From: Algoriphagus sp. TR-M9
GTDB taxonomy: Bacteria; Bacteroidota; Bacteroidia; Cytophagales; Cyclobacteriaceae
NCBI RefSeq assembly: GCF_027594545.1
Contig: NZ_CP115160.1
Location: forward strand, 3,592,501-3,656,500
Direction of reading: 5' to 3'
Length of the DNA: 64,000 bases
Shown here: one piece after another, positions 26,397-36,300 of the stretch
How positions within the stretch are numbered: position 1 is the first letter of the stretch
How the letters are laid out: each line of letters opens with the position of its first letter
Position numbers and translations under genes: made by a program
The notes under the pieces: generated by a model
The model's input: only the letters and a program-made list of their open reading frames with translations
What the model was told of the DNA's origin: nothing
Database searches by the model: none

Positions 26397-27206
26397 ATGA
26401 TCACTTTCCCAAACGCTAAAATCAACCTCGGTCTACACATCACCAAAAAGCGAAATGACGGGTTTCATGACATCGAAACTTGCATGTACCCCATCCCGGT
26501 TTATGACGCTTTGGAAATGATTATTGATAAAAAACGTACTTCCTTTGAAAGCACAGGGATACCCATTCCTGGCAAGCCTTCTGATAACCTGATCTTGAAA
26601 GCTTTCAATTTATTGAAAAAAGATTTTCCGGCTTTGCCAAACCTCGCCATCCATCTGCACAAACACATCCCTATGGGAGCTGGACTGGGTGGTGGCTCGG
26701 CGGATGCGGCTTTTGCACTCAAGCTGATGAATAATCTTTTTGATTTGATCTTAGATGATTTCTTCCTCGAGGAGTATGCCGCAAAACTGGGCAGCGACTG
26801 TGCATTTTTCATAGAAAACACTCCCAAAATCGCAACTGGCAGAGGCGAGATTTTAGCGCCTAGCAACTTAGACTTGAAGGGAATGCACTTGGTATTGGTA
26901 AATCCGGGAATCCATATAGGCACCAAAGAAGCTTATGCGGGAGTAAAACCGTCTCCTCCACAAGTCAAACTGGAGGAAGTGCTAAGTGACAAAAGCCGCT
27001 GGAAAGATGAACTGGTCAACGACTTCGAGGCCAGCATTTTCACCAATCATCCGGAGATTGCAAAAATCAAACAAACCATGTATGAAGCCGGGGCATTTTA
27101 TGCAGCTATGTCCGGCTCAGGTTCCTCCGTTTTTGGACTTTTTGAGCAAAAGCCACCTTCCTTCAAATGGAATGAAAAATATTTTCAAGTAGAATTAACC
27201 CTATAA
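26397..27206 (+). CDS. ispE: 4-diphosphocytidyl-2-C-methyl-D-erythritol kinase
   Basis: A 269-residue GHMP-family kinase of the non-mevalonate (MEP) isoprenoid pathway that phosphorylates CDP-methylerythritol. The N-terminus FPNAKINLGLHI, the ATP loop IPMGAGLGGGSADAA and the C-terminal MSGSGSSVFGLF are all diagnostic. The start at 26397 is chosen because the ORF extension upstream begins with a TTG inside the predicted -7 box. IspH, the last enzyme of the same pathway, is encoded at 46614-47510. The gene is monocistronic. Confidence 0.96.
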   Translation: MITFPNAKINLGLHITKKRNDGFHDIETCMYPIPVYDALEMIIDKKRTSFESTGIPIPGKPSDNLILKAFNLLKKDFPALPNLAIHLHKHIPMGAGLGGGSADAAFALKLMNNLFDLILDDFFLEEYAAKLGSDCAFFIENTPKIATGRGEILAPSNLDLKGMHLVLVNPGIHIGTKEAYAGVKPSPPQVKLEEVLSDKSRWKDELVNDFEASIFTNHPEIAKIKQTMYEAGAFYAAMSGSGSSVFGLFEQKPPSFKWNEKYFQVELTL

Positions 27207-27348
27207 ACCCCTAAAATTAAATCAGTTGCAAAATTTCTCAACAGGATTTCACTATTTGTAGATTGAGAAAACAGGAGAAATATCCGATGATGAGTTAAAC
27301 GTGGCATTTGCGACTTAACAGGACATCACCAGACACTAATTCACCTTT

Positions 27349-28257
27349 TCACCCTAGTGGCCGGACAGGCTTTCTCCTTTTATTCAGGTAATTCAACACA
27401 GGATAAGAAAGCACTGAAACCAAAATAATGGCTGTTCCCAAGTAAAACTGCGGAGTCATTTTTTCACTTTCTCCAAAAATCAATACTGCCAGCACAATCC
27501 CATAAACGGGTTCTAAATTCACCGTCAGGTTAATGGAAAAAACAGACAGGCGCTTCATCAATTCCACAGACACGGAAAAAGCATAAACAGTACATACTCC
27601 ACCAAGCAGGAAAAGCCAAAACCAGTCATACCCTACCCATTGTAGATTCAGCCCACTATCGGTCATAAATCCCGAATAAATGGGCATAAAAATGAGCGTG
27701 AACAAACAAGCCCCAGCCATCTCATAAAAGGTGATCTGATAAGGGTTATGCCGATGGGCGAGTTTACCGTTCAAAACAGAAAAAATCGCCGCCATTAGAG
27801 AAGAGGCCAGCGCCATACTCAGCCCCAGCCAATATCCAGACTCAAAACTAAAAATCACCAATAGACCTACAATCACCATCAGGCCCAAACCTACTTCGTA
27901 CCATTTGATTTTTGCACGGTTGAAAATCGGCTCTACAAAAGCCGTCCAAAGGGAAGTGGTAGCCATACCCGCCAGACACACCGAGGCAGTGGACACTCTG
28001 GCAGACCAAAAAAACAATATCCAATGTACAGCAATGACAAACCCAACTCCAGTGACCTTTACCATATCCCGAACTGGAAGTAGGAGTCTCTTTTTCTTCC
28101 AAAAGAACAAACCGGCCACTCCTACAGACGCGATCAAAGTTCTGTAAAAAACCAGCTCTATAGCCGGCAAACTTATCAGCAAACCTAAAATAGCAGTGAA
28201 ACCCCAGATCAGCACTATGAAATGAAGCATCAAGTAATCCTTCAGCGTTGCATTCAT
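27349..28257 (-). CDS. EamA/DMT family transporter
   Basis: A 302-residue inner-membrane protein with about ten transmembrane helices arranged as two EamA repeats (roughly 8-140 and 150-290). The family exports amino acids, nucleobases, metabolites or drugs; the substrate here is unknown. It starts directly after the LptF/LptG-type gene (stop 28258, start 28257) and would be translated from the same tgt-led mRNA. The C-terminus is basic (NKRRKPVRPLG). Confidence 0.9.
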   Translation of the reverse strand: MNATLKDYLMLHFIVLIWGFTAILGLLISLPAIELVFYRTLIASVGVAGLFFWKKKRLLLPVRDMVKVTGVGFVIAVHWILFFWSARVSTASVCLAGMATTSLWTAFVEPIFNRAKIKWYEVGLGLMVIVGLLVIFSFESGYWLGLSMALASSLMAAIFSVLNGKLAHRHNPYQITFYEMAGACLFTLIFMPIYSGFMTDSGLNLQWVGYDWFWLFLLGGVCTVYAFSVSVELMKRLSVFSINLTVNLEPVYGIVLAVLIFGESEKMTPQFYLGTAIILVSVLSYPVLNYLNKRRKPVRPLG

Positions 28258-29331
28258 TTATCTAGGTACGGTTTTGTACAAAACTAGGCCCGTCACAGCA
28301 AAAACGATGTTAGGAAGCCAAACAGCCAAAATGGGATAAGCAGCCCCGTTTTCTGCAAAAGTTCTGGATAGAATGAAAAGGATGATATAAATAAATGCCA
28401 GCAAGAAGCCCATGGCAATCTGAAATCCGGATCCGCCTCTGGTTTTGCGAGCTGACATGATCACCCCGATGAAGGTCAATATGATAGCTGCAAATGGAGA
28501 CATAAAACGCACATAGCGCTCGATCTTATAGAAGTTCACATTATCAGCCCCTCTATCCTCCAAAATCCTGATTTGCTTACCCAGCTCCGGTAGCATCAGG
28601 GTTTCATGATGGTTCAGCGGAAGATCAAAGTCCTCCGGCCTGATGGAAAGCGTGGTGTCCAATTCTTCACCTACGGTGTAATCTTCTTTCCTGTCTTTCA
28701 ACTCTCTCAATCTCCAATTCCTCAAAGTCCACACGCGCTTTGCCGTATCCCAATCTATCCGGTCCGACGAAAGCTTCGCCTTTAACTCCCCATCTCGGAT
28801 TGTTTCCAAAGTGAAATGATATCCGCTATTACTGGTCGGGTAAAACCTACTCAAATAAGCATAAGATTCTGCCCCTACCCTGATATGAACATTGGCTTCA
28901 GATGCGGTCTTTTCCTTATCCAGATAATTCATCCGAAACTCCGTAACTCCTGCCGTAGCCCGTGGAAGCACCCATCCGTTGAGCAAAAAACTCGCAGCTC
29001 CAATCATAGCTGCCGCAAAGAAGAATGGTCTTAACAGCCGTATAAAGCTGACACCTGAGCTCAAAATAGCAATAATCTCTGTCCGACCGGCCATTTTGGA
29101 CGTTATGAAAATCACCGAAATAAATACCGTGATCGGCGTGAGCAGATTATTCAAATAGAGCCCATAATTGGCCATATACTTCAAAATCTCCGCTGAAGGC
29201 ACCTCATTTCGAATGTACGTGTCATTCTTCTCGGTAAAATCCAAAACCAATACCACCAAGATCAACATGACCACCACAAAAAAGTAGGTCTTCAGAAAAT
29301 CCTTGATGATTAGTTTGTCGAGTAGCTTCAT
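28258..29331 (-). CDS. LptF/LptG family permease (YjgP/YjgQ)
   Basis: A 357-residue inner-membrane subunit of the lipopolysaccharide export machine, which with LptB and LptC moves LPS to the periplasmic bridge. The N-terminal KLLDKLIIKDFLKTYFFVV and two more helices (about 55-75 and 100-120), the periplasmic jellyroll domain (about 130-260) and three C-terminal helices are as expected. Only one such protein is encoded here, so whether it is LptF or LptG is not decided. It follows tgt with a 1-nt gap. Confidence 0.92.
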   Translation of the reverse strand: MKLLDKLIIKDFLKTYFFVVVMLILVVLVLDFTEKNDTYIRNEVPSAEILKYMANYGLYLNNLLTPITVFISVIFITSKMAGRTEIIAILSSGVSFIRLLRPFFFAAAMIGAASFLLNGWVLPRATAGVTEFRMNYLDKEKTASEANVHIRVGAESYAYLSRFYPTSNSGYHFTLETIRDGELKAKLSSDRIDWDTAKRVWTLRNWRLRELKDRKEDYTVGEELDTTLSIRPEDFDLPLNHHETLMLPELGKQIRILEDRGADNVNFYKIERYVRFMSPFAAIILTFIGVIMSARKTRGGSGFQIAMGFLLAFIYIILFILSRTFAENGAAYPILAVWLPNIVFAVTGLVLYKTVPR

Positions 29332-29332
29332 A

Positions 29333-30463
29333 TTAAAGTCTTGTGCTCACTTTCTTGACCATTTGATCCTTCCAAACGGAAAAATCCCCGGCAAGGATAT
29401 GTTCTCTGGCTTGATTGACTAGCCAAAGGTAAAAACTCAAATTATGAATGCTTGCAATTTGAGCAGCCAAGATCTCCTTGCTGATCACCAGATGCCTAAG
29501 ATAAGCCTTAGAGTAAAATGTGCTTACATAACCTCCAATGGCTGGATCTATGGGGCTAAAGTCATCCTTCCATTTCTCATTACGGATATTAATAAAGCCT
29601 TCTGAGGTAAAGAGCATTCCGTTTCGGGCATTTCGTGTAGGCATCACACAGTCAAACATATCCACCCCCAGCGCTATGCACTCCAGGATGTTTGCCGGAG
29701 TGCCTACTCCCATCAGGTAGCGGGGTTTGTCCTGTGGTAAAATAGCGGTGACCAACTCGGTCATTTCATACATCATTTCCGCCGGCTCCCCTACAGAAAG
29801 TCCGCCTATTGCATTTCCTTCTTGGTTGGTGGATGCAATAAATTCCGCACTTTGTTTTCTCAAGTCCTTATAAACCGAACCTTGGACTATAGGGAAAAGA
29901 GTCTGGTTGTATCCATACTTTCCTTCTGTGGAGTCAAATCGATCAATACACCTCTTCAACCAGCGGTGGGTCATTTCCATGGAGTTTCTGGCATAGCCAT
30001 ATTCACATGGATATGGTGTACACTCGTCAAAAGCCATGATGATATCCGCACCTATTGTTCGCTGGATATCCATGACATTCTCTGGAGTAAAATGATGCTT
30101 TGACCCGTCGATATGGGATTTGAACATCACTCCATCTTCCTTGATTTTCCGGGTTCCTGAGAGCGAAAAAACCTGATACCCCCCGCTATCGGTGAGAATA
30201 GGCTTATCCCAGCCATTAAATTGATGCAGCCCTCCGGCCTTTTCCATAATTTCAAGTCCTGGCCTCAAATAGAGGTGATAGGTATTCCCCAGAATGATTT
30301 GAGCTTTGATATCTTCCTTAAGTTCACGGGTATGCACCGCTTTCACACTGGCAGCTGTGCCCACAGGCATGAAAATCGGGGTCTGTACCTCACCGTGATC
30401 TGTATGGACTACGCCGGCTCTGGCTTTACTTTTGGAATCTTGATGGGCTAGGGTAAACTTCAT
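29333..30463 (-). CDS. tgt: tRNA-guanine(34) transglycosylase (queuine tRNA-ribosyltransferase)
   Basis: A 376-residue enzyme that exchanges G34 for preQ1 in tRNAs with GUN anticodons. Hallmarks are PIFMPVGTAASVKAV, LTDSGGYQVFSLSG with the catalytic Asp, MAFDECTP, GGLSVGEP and PRYLMGVGTPANILE. The usual C-terminal zinc site (CxCxxC...H) is altered: the region reads VSTFYSKAYLRHLVISKEILAAQ, so the zinc Cys residues appear to be absent. The start MKFTLAHQD (30463) is chosen over a 36-residue longer frame, because the -7 box at 30516-30523 lies inside that extension. Confidence 0.94.
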   Translation of the reverse strand: MKFTLAHQDSKSKARAGVVHTDHGEVQTPIFMPVGTAASVKAVHTRELKEDIKAQIILGNTYHLYLRPGLEIMEKAGGLHQFNGWDKPILTDSGGYQVFSLSGTRKIKEDGVMFKSHIDGSKHHFTPENVMDIQRTIGADIIMAFDECTPYPCEYGYARNSMEMTHRWLKRCIDRFDSTEGKYGYNQTLFPIVQGSVYKDLRKQSAEFIASTNQEGNAIGGLSVGEPAEMMYEMTELVTAILPQDKPRYLMGVGTPANILECIALGVDMFDCVMPTRNARNGMLFTSEGFINIRNEKWKDDFSPIDPAIGGYVSTFYSKAYLRHLVISKEILAAQIASIHNLSFYLWLVNQAREHILAGDFSVWKDQMVKKVSTRL

Positions 30464-30515
30464 GTCGCTAATTAGTTGCTGGAGAGACCTTCTACAGAAT
30501 GTCCAGTTCAGCCTA

Positions 30516-30523
30516 CAAAAATA
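30516..30523 (-). promoter_or_regulatory. Bacteroidota -7 box (TATTTTTG) for tgt operon
   Basis: A perfect TAnnTTTG on the minus strand, 52 nt upstream of the tgt ATG. It is back to back with the glycosyltransferase promoter. Confidence 0.5.
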
Positions 30524-30559
30524 TACGCTTATTCTTAAATGGTTTGCTGATTTTGATTT

Positions 30560-30567
30560 TATATTTG
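30560..30567 (+). promoter_or_regulatory. Bacteroidota -7 box (TATATTTG) for the GT2-sigma-rsmG operon
   Basis: A perfect TAnnTTTG, 17 nt upstream of the ATG at 30585; it excludes the longer in-frame start at 30462. Confidence 0.55.
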
Positions 30568-30584
30568 CCAAGCAAAATCGACCT

Positions 30585-31721
30585 ATGGGCCTATTTTTAC
30601 TTTGGTTTTTCTTCGGAATCGGAATACTTATTCAGGTAATTTATCTGCTAATTATTTTTGGTAAAACTGCTTTCTATAAAGGCAACACTTCTACAGCTAA
30701 CGCTCATAATGAAGAAGGCGTCACCGTACTCGTTTGTGCGCACAATGAGTACAGCAACCTCAAGACCTTGATTCCCAAACTGTTTGAACAAGACTATCCT
30801 AGTTTTGACCTCATGATCGTAAATGACCGATCTTCAGATCGGACTATGAGACTCCTGGAAAAAATGATGGAAATTTATCCCAAACTGCGATCCGTCACCA
30901 TCAAGTACACCCCGCCACATGTAACTGCAAAGAAGTATGCCCTAACCCTAGGAATCAAAGTGGCCAAAAACGATATTATACTGCTCACTGATGCAGATTG
31001 CCTGCCAGACTCAGATCAATGGATCAGAAAAATGACCGCCCCGATTCGTAATCAGCACAAAACCTTTGCGGTGGGGTTCTCCGGCTATCAGAAGCGAGAC
31101 ACCTTTCTGAACAGCTGGATTCAATTCGAAACCTTATTGACAGCACTATATTATATGTCCTTTGGGCTGTGGAAAAAGCCTTTCATGGCCGTGGGGAGAA
31201 ATTTGTGCTACCGCAAAAGCTTCTTCATGAAGGTAAAAGCTTTTAAGCATCTATGGCATATCGAAGGAGGAGATGACGACCTCTTTGTCAACCTCTACAC
31301 CACTGGCAAAAATACGGCTATTGTCCTTGACCCTGAAGCCAACACTACTTCTATCCCAAAAGAAACAAAGAAAGAATACCTGGTTCAAAAGAAACGCCAC
31401 CTTCATGCGGGCAAATACTACGATGGTGCAGATAAGAGAAAAATTGGACTTTACACGCTTTCTCATGCATTATTCTGGCTTTTCGGCATAGGAATGCTAA
31501 TTTATACGGGGATAAATCAAAGCTGGGAACATTTTTCGGCTGTTTTCGGTATTATCCTATTGAGGACTTTCCTTGTAGTGAGCATATTCAATGCCGCCTC
31601 AAAGAAGATCCAAGGTACCAAACCACCAAAATCTATCTGGATACTTGATTTCTTATATTTAGGTTATTTTTGGATTTTAGGGACGATTTCCCACCAGGCA
31701 AAAGACATTCAATGGAAATAA
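30585..31721 (+). CDS. Family 2 glycosyltransferase, membrane-anchored
   Basis: A 378-residue GT2 (GT-A fold) enzyme. One N-terminal helix (about 3-25) precedes the catalytic domain, which has VLVCAHNEYSNLKTLIPKL, the nucleotide-sugar motif MIVNDRSSDRT and the metal-binding LLTDADCLP. Two to three hydrophobic helices follow from about residue 290. The acceptor is unknown; such enzymes often build surface polysaccharides or glycolipids. The start is set by the promoter at 30560-30567. Its stop overlaps the start of the sigma-factor gene by 10 nt. Confidence 0.9.
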   Translation: MGLFLLWFFFGIGILIQVIYLLIIFGKTAFYKGNTSTANAHNEEGVTVLVCAHNEYSNLKTLIPKLFEQDYPSFDLMIVNDRSSDRTMRLLEKMMEIYPKLRSVTIKYTPPHVTAKKYALTLGIKVAKNDIILLTDADCLPDSDQWIRKMTAPIRNQHKTFAVGFSGYQKRDTFLNSWIQFETLLTALYYMSFGLWKKPFMAVGRNLCYRKSFFMKVKAFKHLWHIEGGDDDLFVNLYTTGKNTAIVLDPEANTTSIPKETKKEYLVQKKRHLHAGKYYDGADKRKIGLYTLSHALFWLFGIGMLIYTGINQSWEHFSAVFGIILLRTFLVVSIFNAASKKIQGTKPPKSIWILDFLYLGYFWILGTISHQAKDIQWK

Positions 31722-32323
31722 ATGAACGCGGTTTTTCTAAAAAAGCACTCGAGGATTTTGACTTGATCGATCAAGCTGTAGAAAAAAAAGATCAGCAGGC
31801 CTATGCCTCTTTGATGAAGCGCTACAAAAAAGCCGTCTATTATATGATCTTGAAGATGATCCGCGATGCGGATGATGCAGAAGACCTGACGATGGAGGCA
31901 TTTGCCAAGGCGTTCAAAAACCTGCATAGATTTAAAAAAGACTACACTTTTTCCACTTGGCTTTTTCGCATTGCCACCAATAATACCATTGATTTCATCC
32001 GAAAGAAGAAACTCAAAACCATGAGCTTGAATACCACCATGTCAGATGACGGGGGTAATTCTGTAAATATTGACGTGGAGGACGATGACAACAATCCACA
32101 AGACGAATACATCAAGTCACAGCGGATAGAGATGGTGCGGATATTCGTAGACAAGCTTCCGGCCAAATACCGCAAACTCGTGAAGCTTAGGTATTTTGAC
32201 GAATTGAGCTATGACGAGATCGCAAAGGAGCTGGAAAAGCCCCTGGGTACCGTCAAGGCACAGCTCCACCGCTCTAGAGAATTACTTTACGAAATTGCCG
32301 CAGGCAAACAAAAACACATCTGA
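31712..32323 (+). CDS. ECF-type RNA polymerase sigma factor
   Basis: A 203-residue sigma-70 family protein with region 2 (about 25-95: KRYKKAVYYMILKMIRDADDAEDLTMEAFAKAF, then FSTWLFRIATNNTIDFIRKKK) and region 4 (about 140-195: LRYFDELSYDEIAKELEKPLGTVKAQLHRSRELL, the -35-binding helix-turn-helix). No anti-sigma gene is adjacent. The start at 31712 lies within the last codons of the glycosyltransferase gene, and the stop overlaps the rsmG start by one base (TGATG). The regulon is unknown. A more upstream in-frame ATG (31670) would lie entirely inside the glycosyltransferase gene. Confidence 0.93.
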   Translation: MEINERGFSKKALEDFDLIDQAVEKKDQQAYASLMKRYKKAVYYMILKMIRDADDAEDLTMEAFAKAFKNLHRFKKDYTFSTWLFRIATNNTIDFIRKKKLKTMSLNTTMSDDGGNSVNIDVEDDDNNPQDEYIKSQRIEMVRIFVDKLPAKYRKLVKLRYFDELSYDEIAKELEKPLGTVKAQLHRSRELLYEIAAGKQKHI

Positions 32324-32967
32324 TGAACTCTGGCACTCAGCTAATTCAATTCTATTTCCCGGATCTGTCTGAAAAGCAGCTTGAGCAATTTGACAAGCTC
32401 CAGGAACTCTATGAAGACTGGAATTCCAAAATCAACGTGATTTCCCGCAAGGACATGGATCAGTTCTATATCCATCATGTTTTGCATTCCCTAGGTGTAG
32501 CTAAGGTGATGCCTTTTCAGCCAGGCAGCAAAATCCTTGATATTGGGACAGGAGGAGGATTTCCAGGTGTTCCATTAGCCATTCTATTTCCTGACACGCA
32601 TTTCCACTTGGTGGATTCCATAGGAAAGAAAATCACGGTAGTCAAAGATGTGGTAAAGCAGCTCAAACTGAGTAATGTGGAAGCTCAGCAAGCGAGGGCA
32701 GAACAGTTGGTCAGGAAATATGACTTTGTAATCAGTAGGGCTGTGACCCGAATGGTTAATTTTTACCCTTGGGTGAAAAACAAAATCCGAAAAGAAGACT
32801 TCAACGAATACCCCAATGGCATACTTTATCTGAAAGGCGGAGAGGTAGACGAAGAGATGGAGGAATTAGGGAAATCCTACGTGGTTTACCATCTCGAAGA
32901 CTATTTCAAGGAAGAATTTTTCGAAACCAAAAAGGTGGTTTATATGCCTTGGGAGGATAAGAGGTAA
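32323..32967 (+). CDS. rsmG: 16S rRNA (guanine527-N7)-methyltransferase
   Basis: A 214-residue SAM-dependent methyltransferase that modifies G527 in the 530 loop of 16S rRNA. The motif KILDIGTGGGFPGVPLAILFP is diagnostic, as are the N-terminal YEDWNSKINVISRKDMDQFYIHHVLHSL and the SRAV block near residue 130. It is translationally coupled to the sigma-factor gene through TGATG. Loss of RsmG gives low-level streptomycin resistance in other bacteria (family knowledge). Confidence 0.96.
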   Translation: MNSGTQLIQFYFPDLSEKQLEQFDKLQELYEDWNSKINVISRKDMDQFYIHHVLHSLGVAKVMPFQPGSKILDIGTGGGFPGVPLAILFPDTHFHLVDSIGKKITVVKDVVKQLKLSNVEAQQARAEQLVRKYDFVISRAVTRMVNFYPWVKNKIRKEDFNEYPNGILYLKGGEVDEEMEELGKSYVVYHLEDYFKEEFFETKKVVYMPWEDKR

Positions 32968-33363
32968 GAACGGATTTTAGATTTATGCTATTTGATTTAT
33001 GATTGTGAGATTTTCTGGTAAAAGTCTGAAATCAAAAGTGAGAAATCTGAAAAGCTGGATAGTAGGAAGCTGAAAGTAGTAGACTTAAGATCTGCAGTGC
33101 CATTTCCAAGAAGGATCGACTAAGAAATCTCTTACACTTGACATTGGAAATGACATAGTAGCAAGATTTCTGCTGTATGATTTATATTGTCAGAATTCTG
33201 ATACTTTTTCCTAATTTTTTCAAGAATTATTTAGAGTTCGCTATATGCGGACAGCTAAGGATTACTCACACTATTTTTTTTCAATTTCCCGACAATTAGC
33301 TCCGCTACTCTTGTCTCATTTCGGAGATTAGCCCTAATTTGAAGTCTCAATTCCCCAACCTGT
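32968..33363. other. 396-bp intergenic region with an interleaved inverted repeat
   Basis: No gene is visible. TGCCATTTCCAA (33098-33109) is complementary, with one mismatch, to 33144-33155, and AGAAATCT (33123-33130) to 33164-33171. The two pairings interleave (A-B-A'-B'), so they cannot form a simple hairpin. The left half resembles the right side of the 12011-12229 element. Near the right end (33313-33346) are a TTG and a TAATTTG spaced like a weak dnaE promoter. Confidence 0.45.
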
Positions 33364-36300
33364 ATGTACTTAATTTTTGATACCGAAACCACCGGTCTTC
33401 CCCGCGATTACAATGCTCCCATGTCCGATGTGGACAACTGGCCCAGGCTGGTTCAGCTCGCATGGCAACTGCATGATGAGAAGGGAAATCTGATTTCCAA
33501 CCATAACTACATCATCAAGCCAGATGGGTTTACCATTCCATACAACGCAGAAAAAGTACATGGAATCTCTACCAAACGGGCCGAAAAAGAAGGTCATGAC
33601 CTGAAGCAGATTCTCGGCATTTTTGAAGGAGATGTAAAAAACGCCAAGTATCTCGTCGGGCATAACGTGGAATTTGACATCAACGTGGTCGGGTCAGAGT
33701 ATATCCGGGCAGAGGCCACCATGCCGCTGACAGCGACTCAGCTTGACACCAAAGATATTTCTACTGAATTCTGCGCCATTCCTGGAGGCCGTGGGGGCAA
33801 GTTCAAATGGCCTACTCTGACTGAACTGCACCAAAAACTCTTTGGACAGGGATTTGGAGATGCCCATGATGCAGCTTACGATGTGGACGCCACAGCCAGA
33901 TGTTTCTTCGGACTGATCACACATGGGGTTCAGGCTCCGGAGCCAGGCATTTCCATTGCCGAAGTAGTCTATGAAGCCCCCGAACTGGAGGAAGCCAACT
34001 TTGCGCAAGCAAAAGATGACCAAAAAGCTGCCGCCAAAGATGTACTGAAGCAGGCTGGCAAAGCTGACATTTCTGATCTGACGGATATTCCCTTCACCCA
34101 TTTGCACGTCCATAGTCAGTACTCGGTACTACAGGCTACTTCCGAAATACCTGCTATGGTGGCCCGTGCCAAAGAGCTGGGCATGCCCGCGATCGCTTTG
34201 ACCGACCATGGCAATATGATGGCAGCTTTTCACTTTGTAAAAGAAGCCATATCAAAAGATATCAAACCCATCTTAGGCTGCGAGTTTAACCTTTGCCGTG
34301 ACCGGAAAAACAAGTCAAACAAGGATGATGGCTTCCAAACTGTCCTCATAGCTAAAAACAAAACCGGATACCATAACCTGGCAAAACTGGCCTCCTACGC
34401 CAATATTGAAGGTTTTTACTATGTACCTAGAATAGACAAGGAGCTATTGACGCAGTACAAAGGTGAGCTGATCGCCACCACAGGGGGGCTTTGGGCAGAG
34501 ATTCCATTTCTGATTCTGAATGTGGGAGAAACCCAGGCTGAAGAAGCCTTCGTCTGGTGGAAAGAGCAGTTTGGTGCGGACTTCTATGTGGAGCTCAATC
34601 GCCATGGTATCCCAGAGGAAGAAAAGGTAAACGAGGTTTTGTTAGAATTTGCCAAGAAATACGATGTCAAATATTTCGCAGCGAACAATTCCTACTATAC
34701 GGAAAAGGCTGATGCCAAGGCGCATGATGTTTTGCTCTGTGTGAAGGACGGTGAGCGCCTAGAAGGCCCGGAAGCCAAACCCAAAAAATACGTAGGAAAG
34801 AGAGGACGGGAATTTAGATTTGGTTTTCCAAACGATGAATTCTACATCAAGTCGCCAGATGAGATGAAAAAGCTCTTTGCAGACCTGCCTGAAGCCATAG
34901 AATGCACCGCTGAGATTACTGAGAAAATAGAAACTTATAAGCTTGCGCGGGAAGTATTGCTACCGGCATTTGATATTCCGGAGCGGTTTAAGCATCCTGA
35001 AGATGAAGTGGACGGAGGCAAGCGTGGAGAAAATGCATTTCTACGGCACCTCACCTACGAGGGCGCTAAAAAGCGGTATAAAGAAATCACTCCTGAAATA
35101 GAAGAACGACTGGATTTTGAACTCGCTACCATTGAGAACACGGGGTATCCGGGTTACTTTTTGATTGTACAGGATTTCATAGTGGAGGCTAGAAAACTTG
35201 GGGTTTCCGTGGGGCCAGGGCGTGGGTCTGCTGCCGGATCAGCGGTAGCTTACTGCACAGGAATCACCAATATAGATCCCATAGCCTACAATCTACTATT
35301 TGAGAGATTCCTAAATCCTGATCGTGTATCCCTTCCCGATATTGATATTGACTTTGATGACGAGGGCCGTCAGCGGGTCATTGATTATGTAATCAAAAAA
35401 TACGGTTCCAATCAGGTGGCACAAATCATCACCTATGGCACCATGGCTGCCAAATCGGCGATTCGAGATACTGCCAGAGTACTGAATCTACCACTGCCTG
35501 AGGCCGGGAGATTGGCCAACCTGGTCCCCGATATTAAATTAAAAGCACTTTTTGGCCTGGCCAACAATAGATCAGCACTTTCTGAGAAGCTCAAAGGACA
35601 AGGTGAATTAATCGCAAAGGCCGATGAACTGATCAAAATCTCCCAAGGCCAAGATGAATCTGCAAAGACCATCAATCAGGCTACCATGCTGGAAGGGTCT
35701 GTGCGAAATCTAGGTATTCATGCCTGCGGGGTGATTATCACGCCTTCTGACATCACCAATTTTGTCCCGGTAGCACTGGCGAAAGACTCAGACATGGTGT
35801 GTACTCAGTTTGATAACTCTGTGGTAGAATCTGCTGGTCTACTGAAGATGGACTTTTTAGGGCTTAAAACCCTAACGCTGATCAAAACAGCCGTTAAGAT
35901 CGTGAAGGAAAGACATGGAATCACCTTGGATCCAGATCACTTTCCCATAGATGATGTCAAGACCTATGAGCTTTTCCAACGCGGGGAGACGGTAGGTATA
36001 TTCCAGTATGAATCTGCCGGAATGCAAAAGTACATGCGCGAGCTTAAACCCACAGTTTTTGCAGATTTGATCGCCATGAACGCGCTCTATCGTCCGGGAC
36101 CATTGGCTTATATCCCTTCATTTATCAAAAGAAAGCATGGCACAGAAGTAATCGTCTATGACCTGGACGACATGCAGGAATATCTGGAGGAAACCTACGG
36201 CATCACAGTTTATCAGGAGCAAGTGATGCTCTTGTCCCAGAAACTGGCAGGATTTACCAAGGGTGAGGCCGATGTTTTGCGAAAGTCAATGGGTAAGAAA

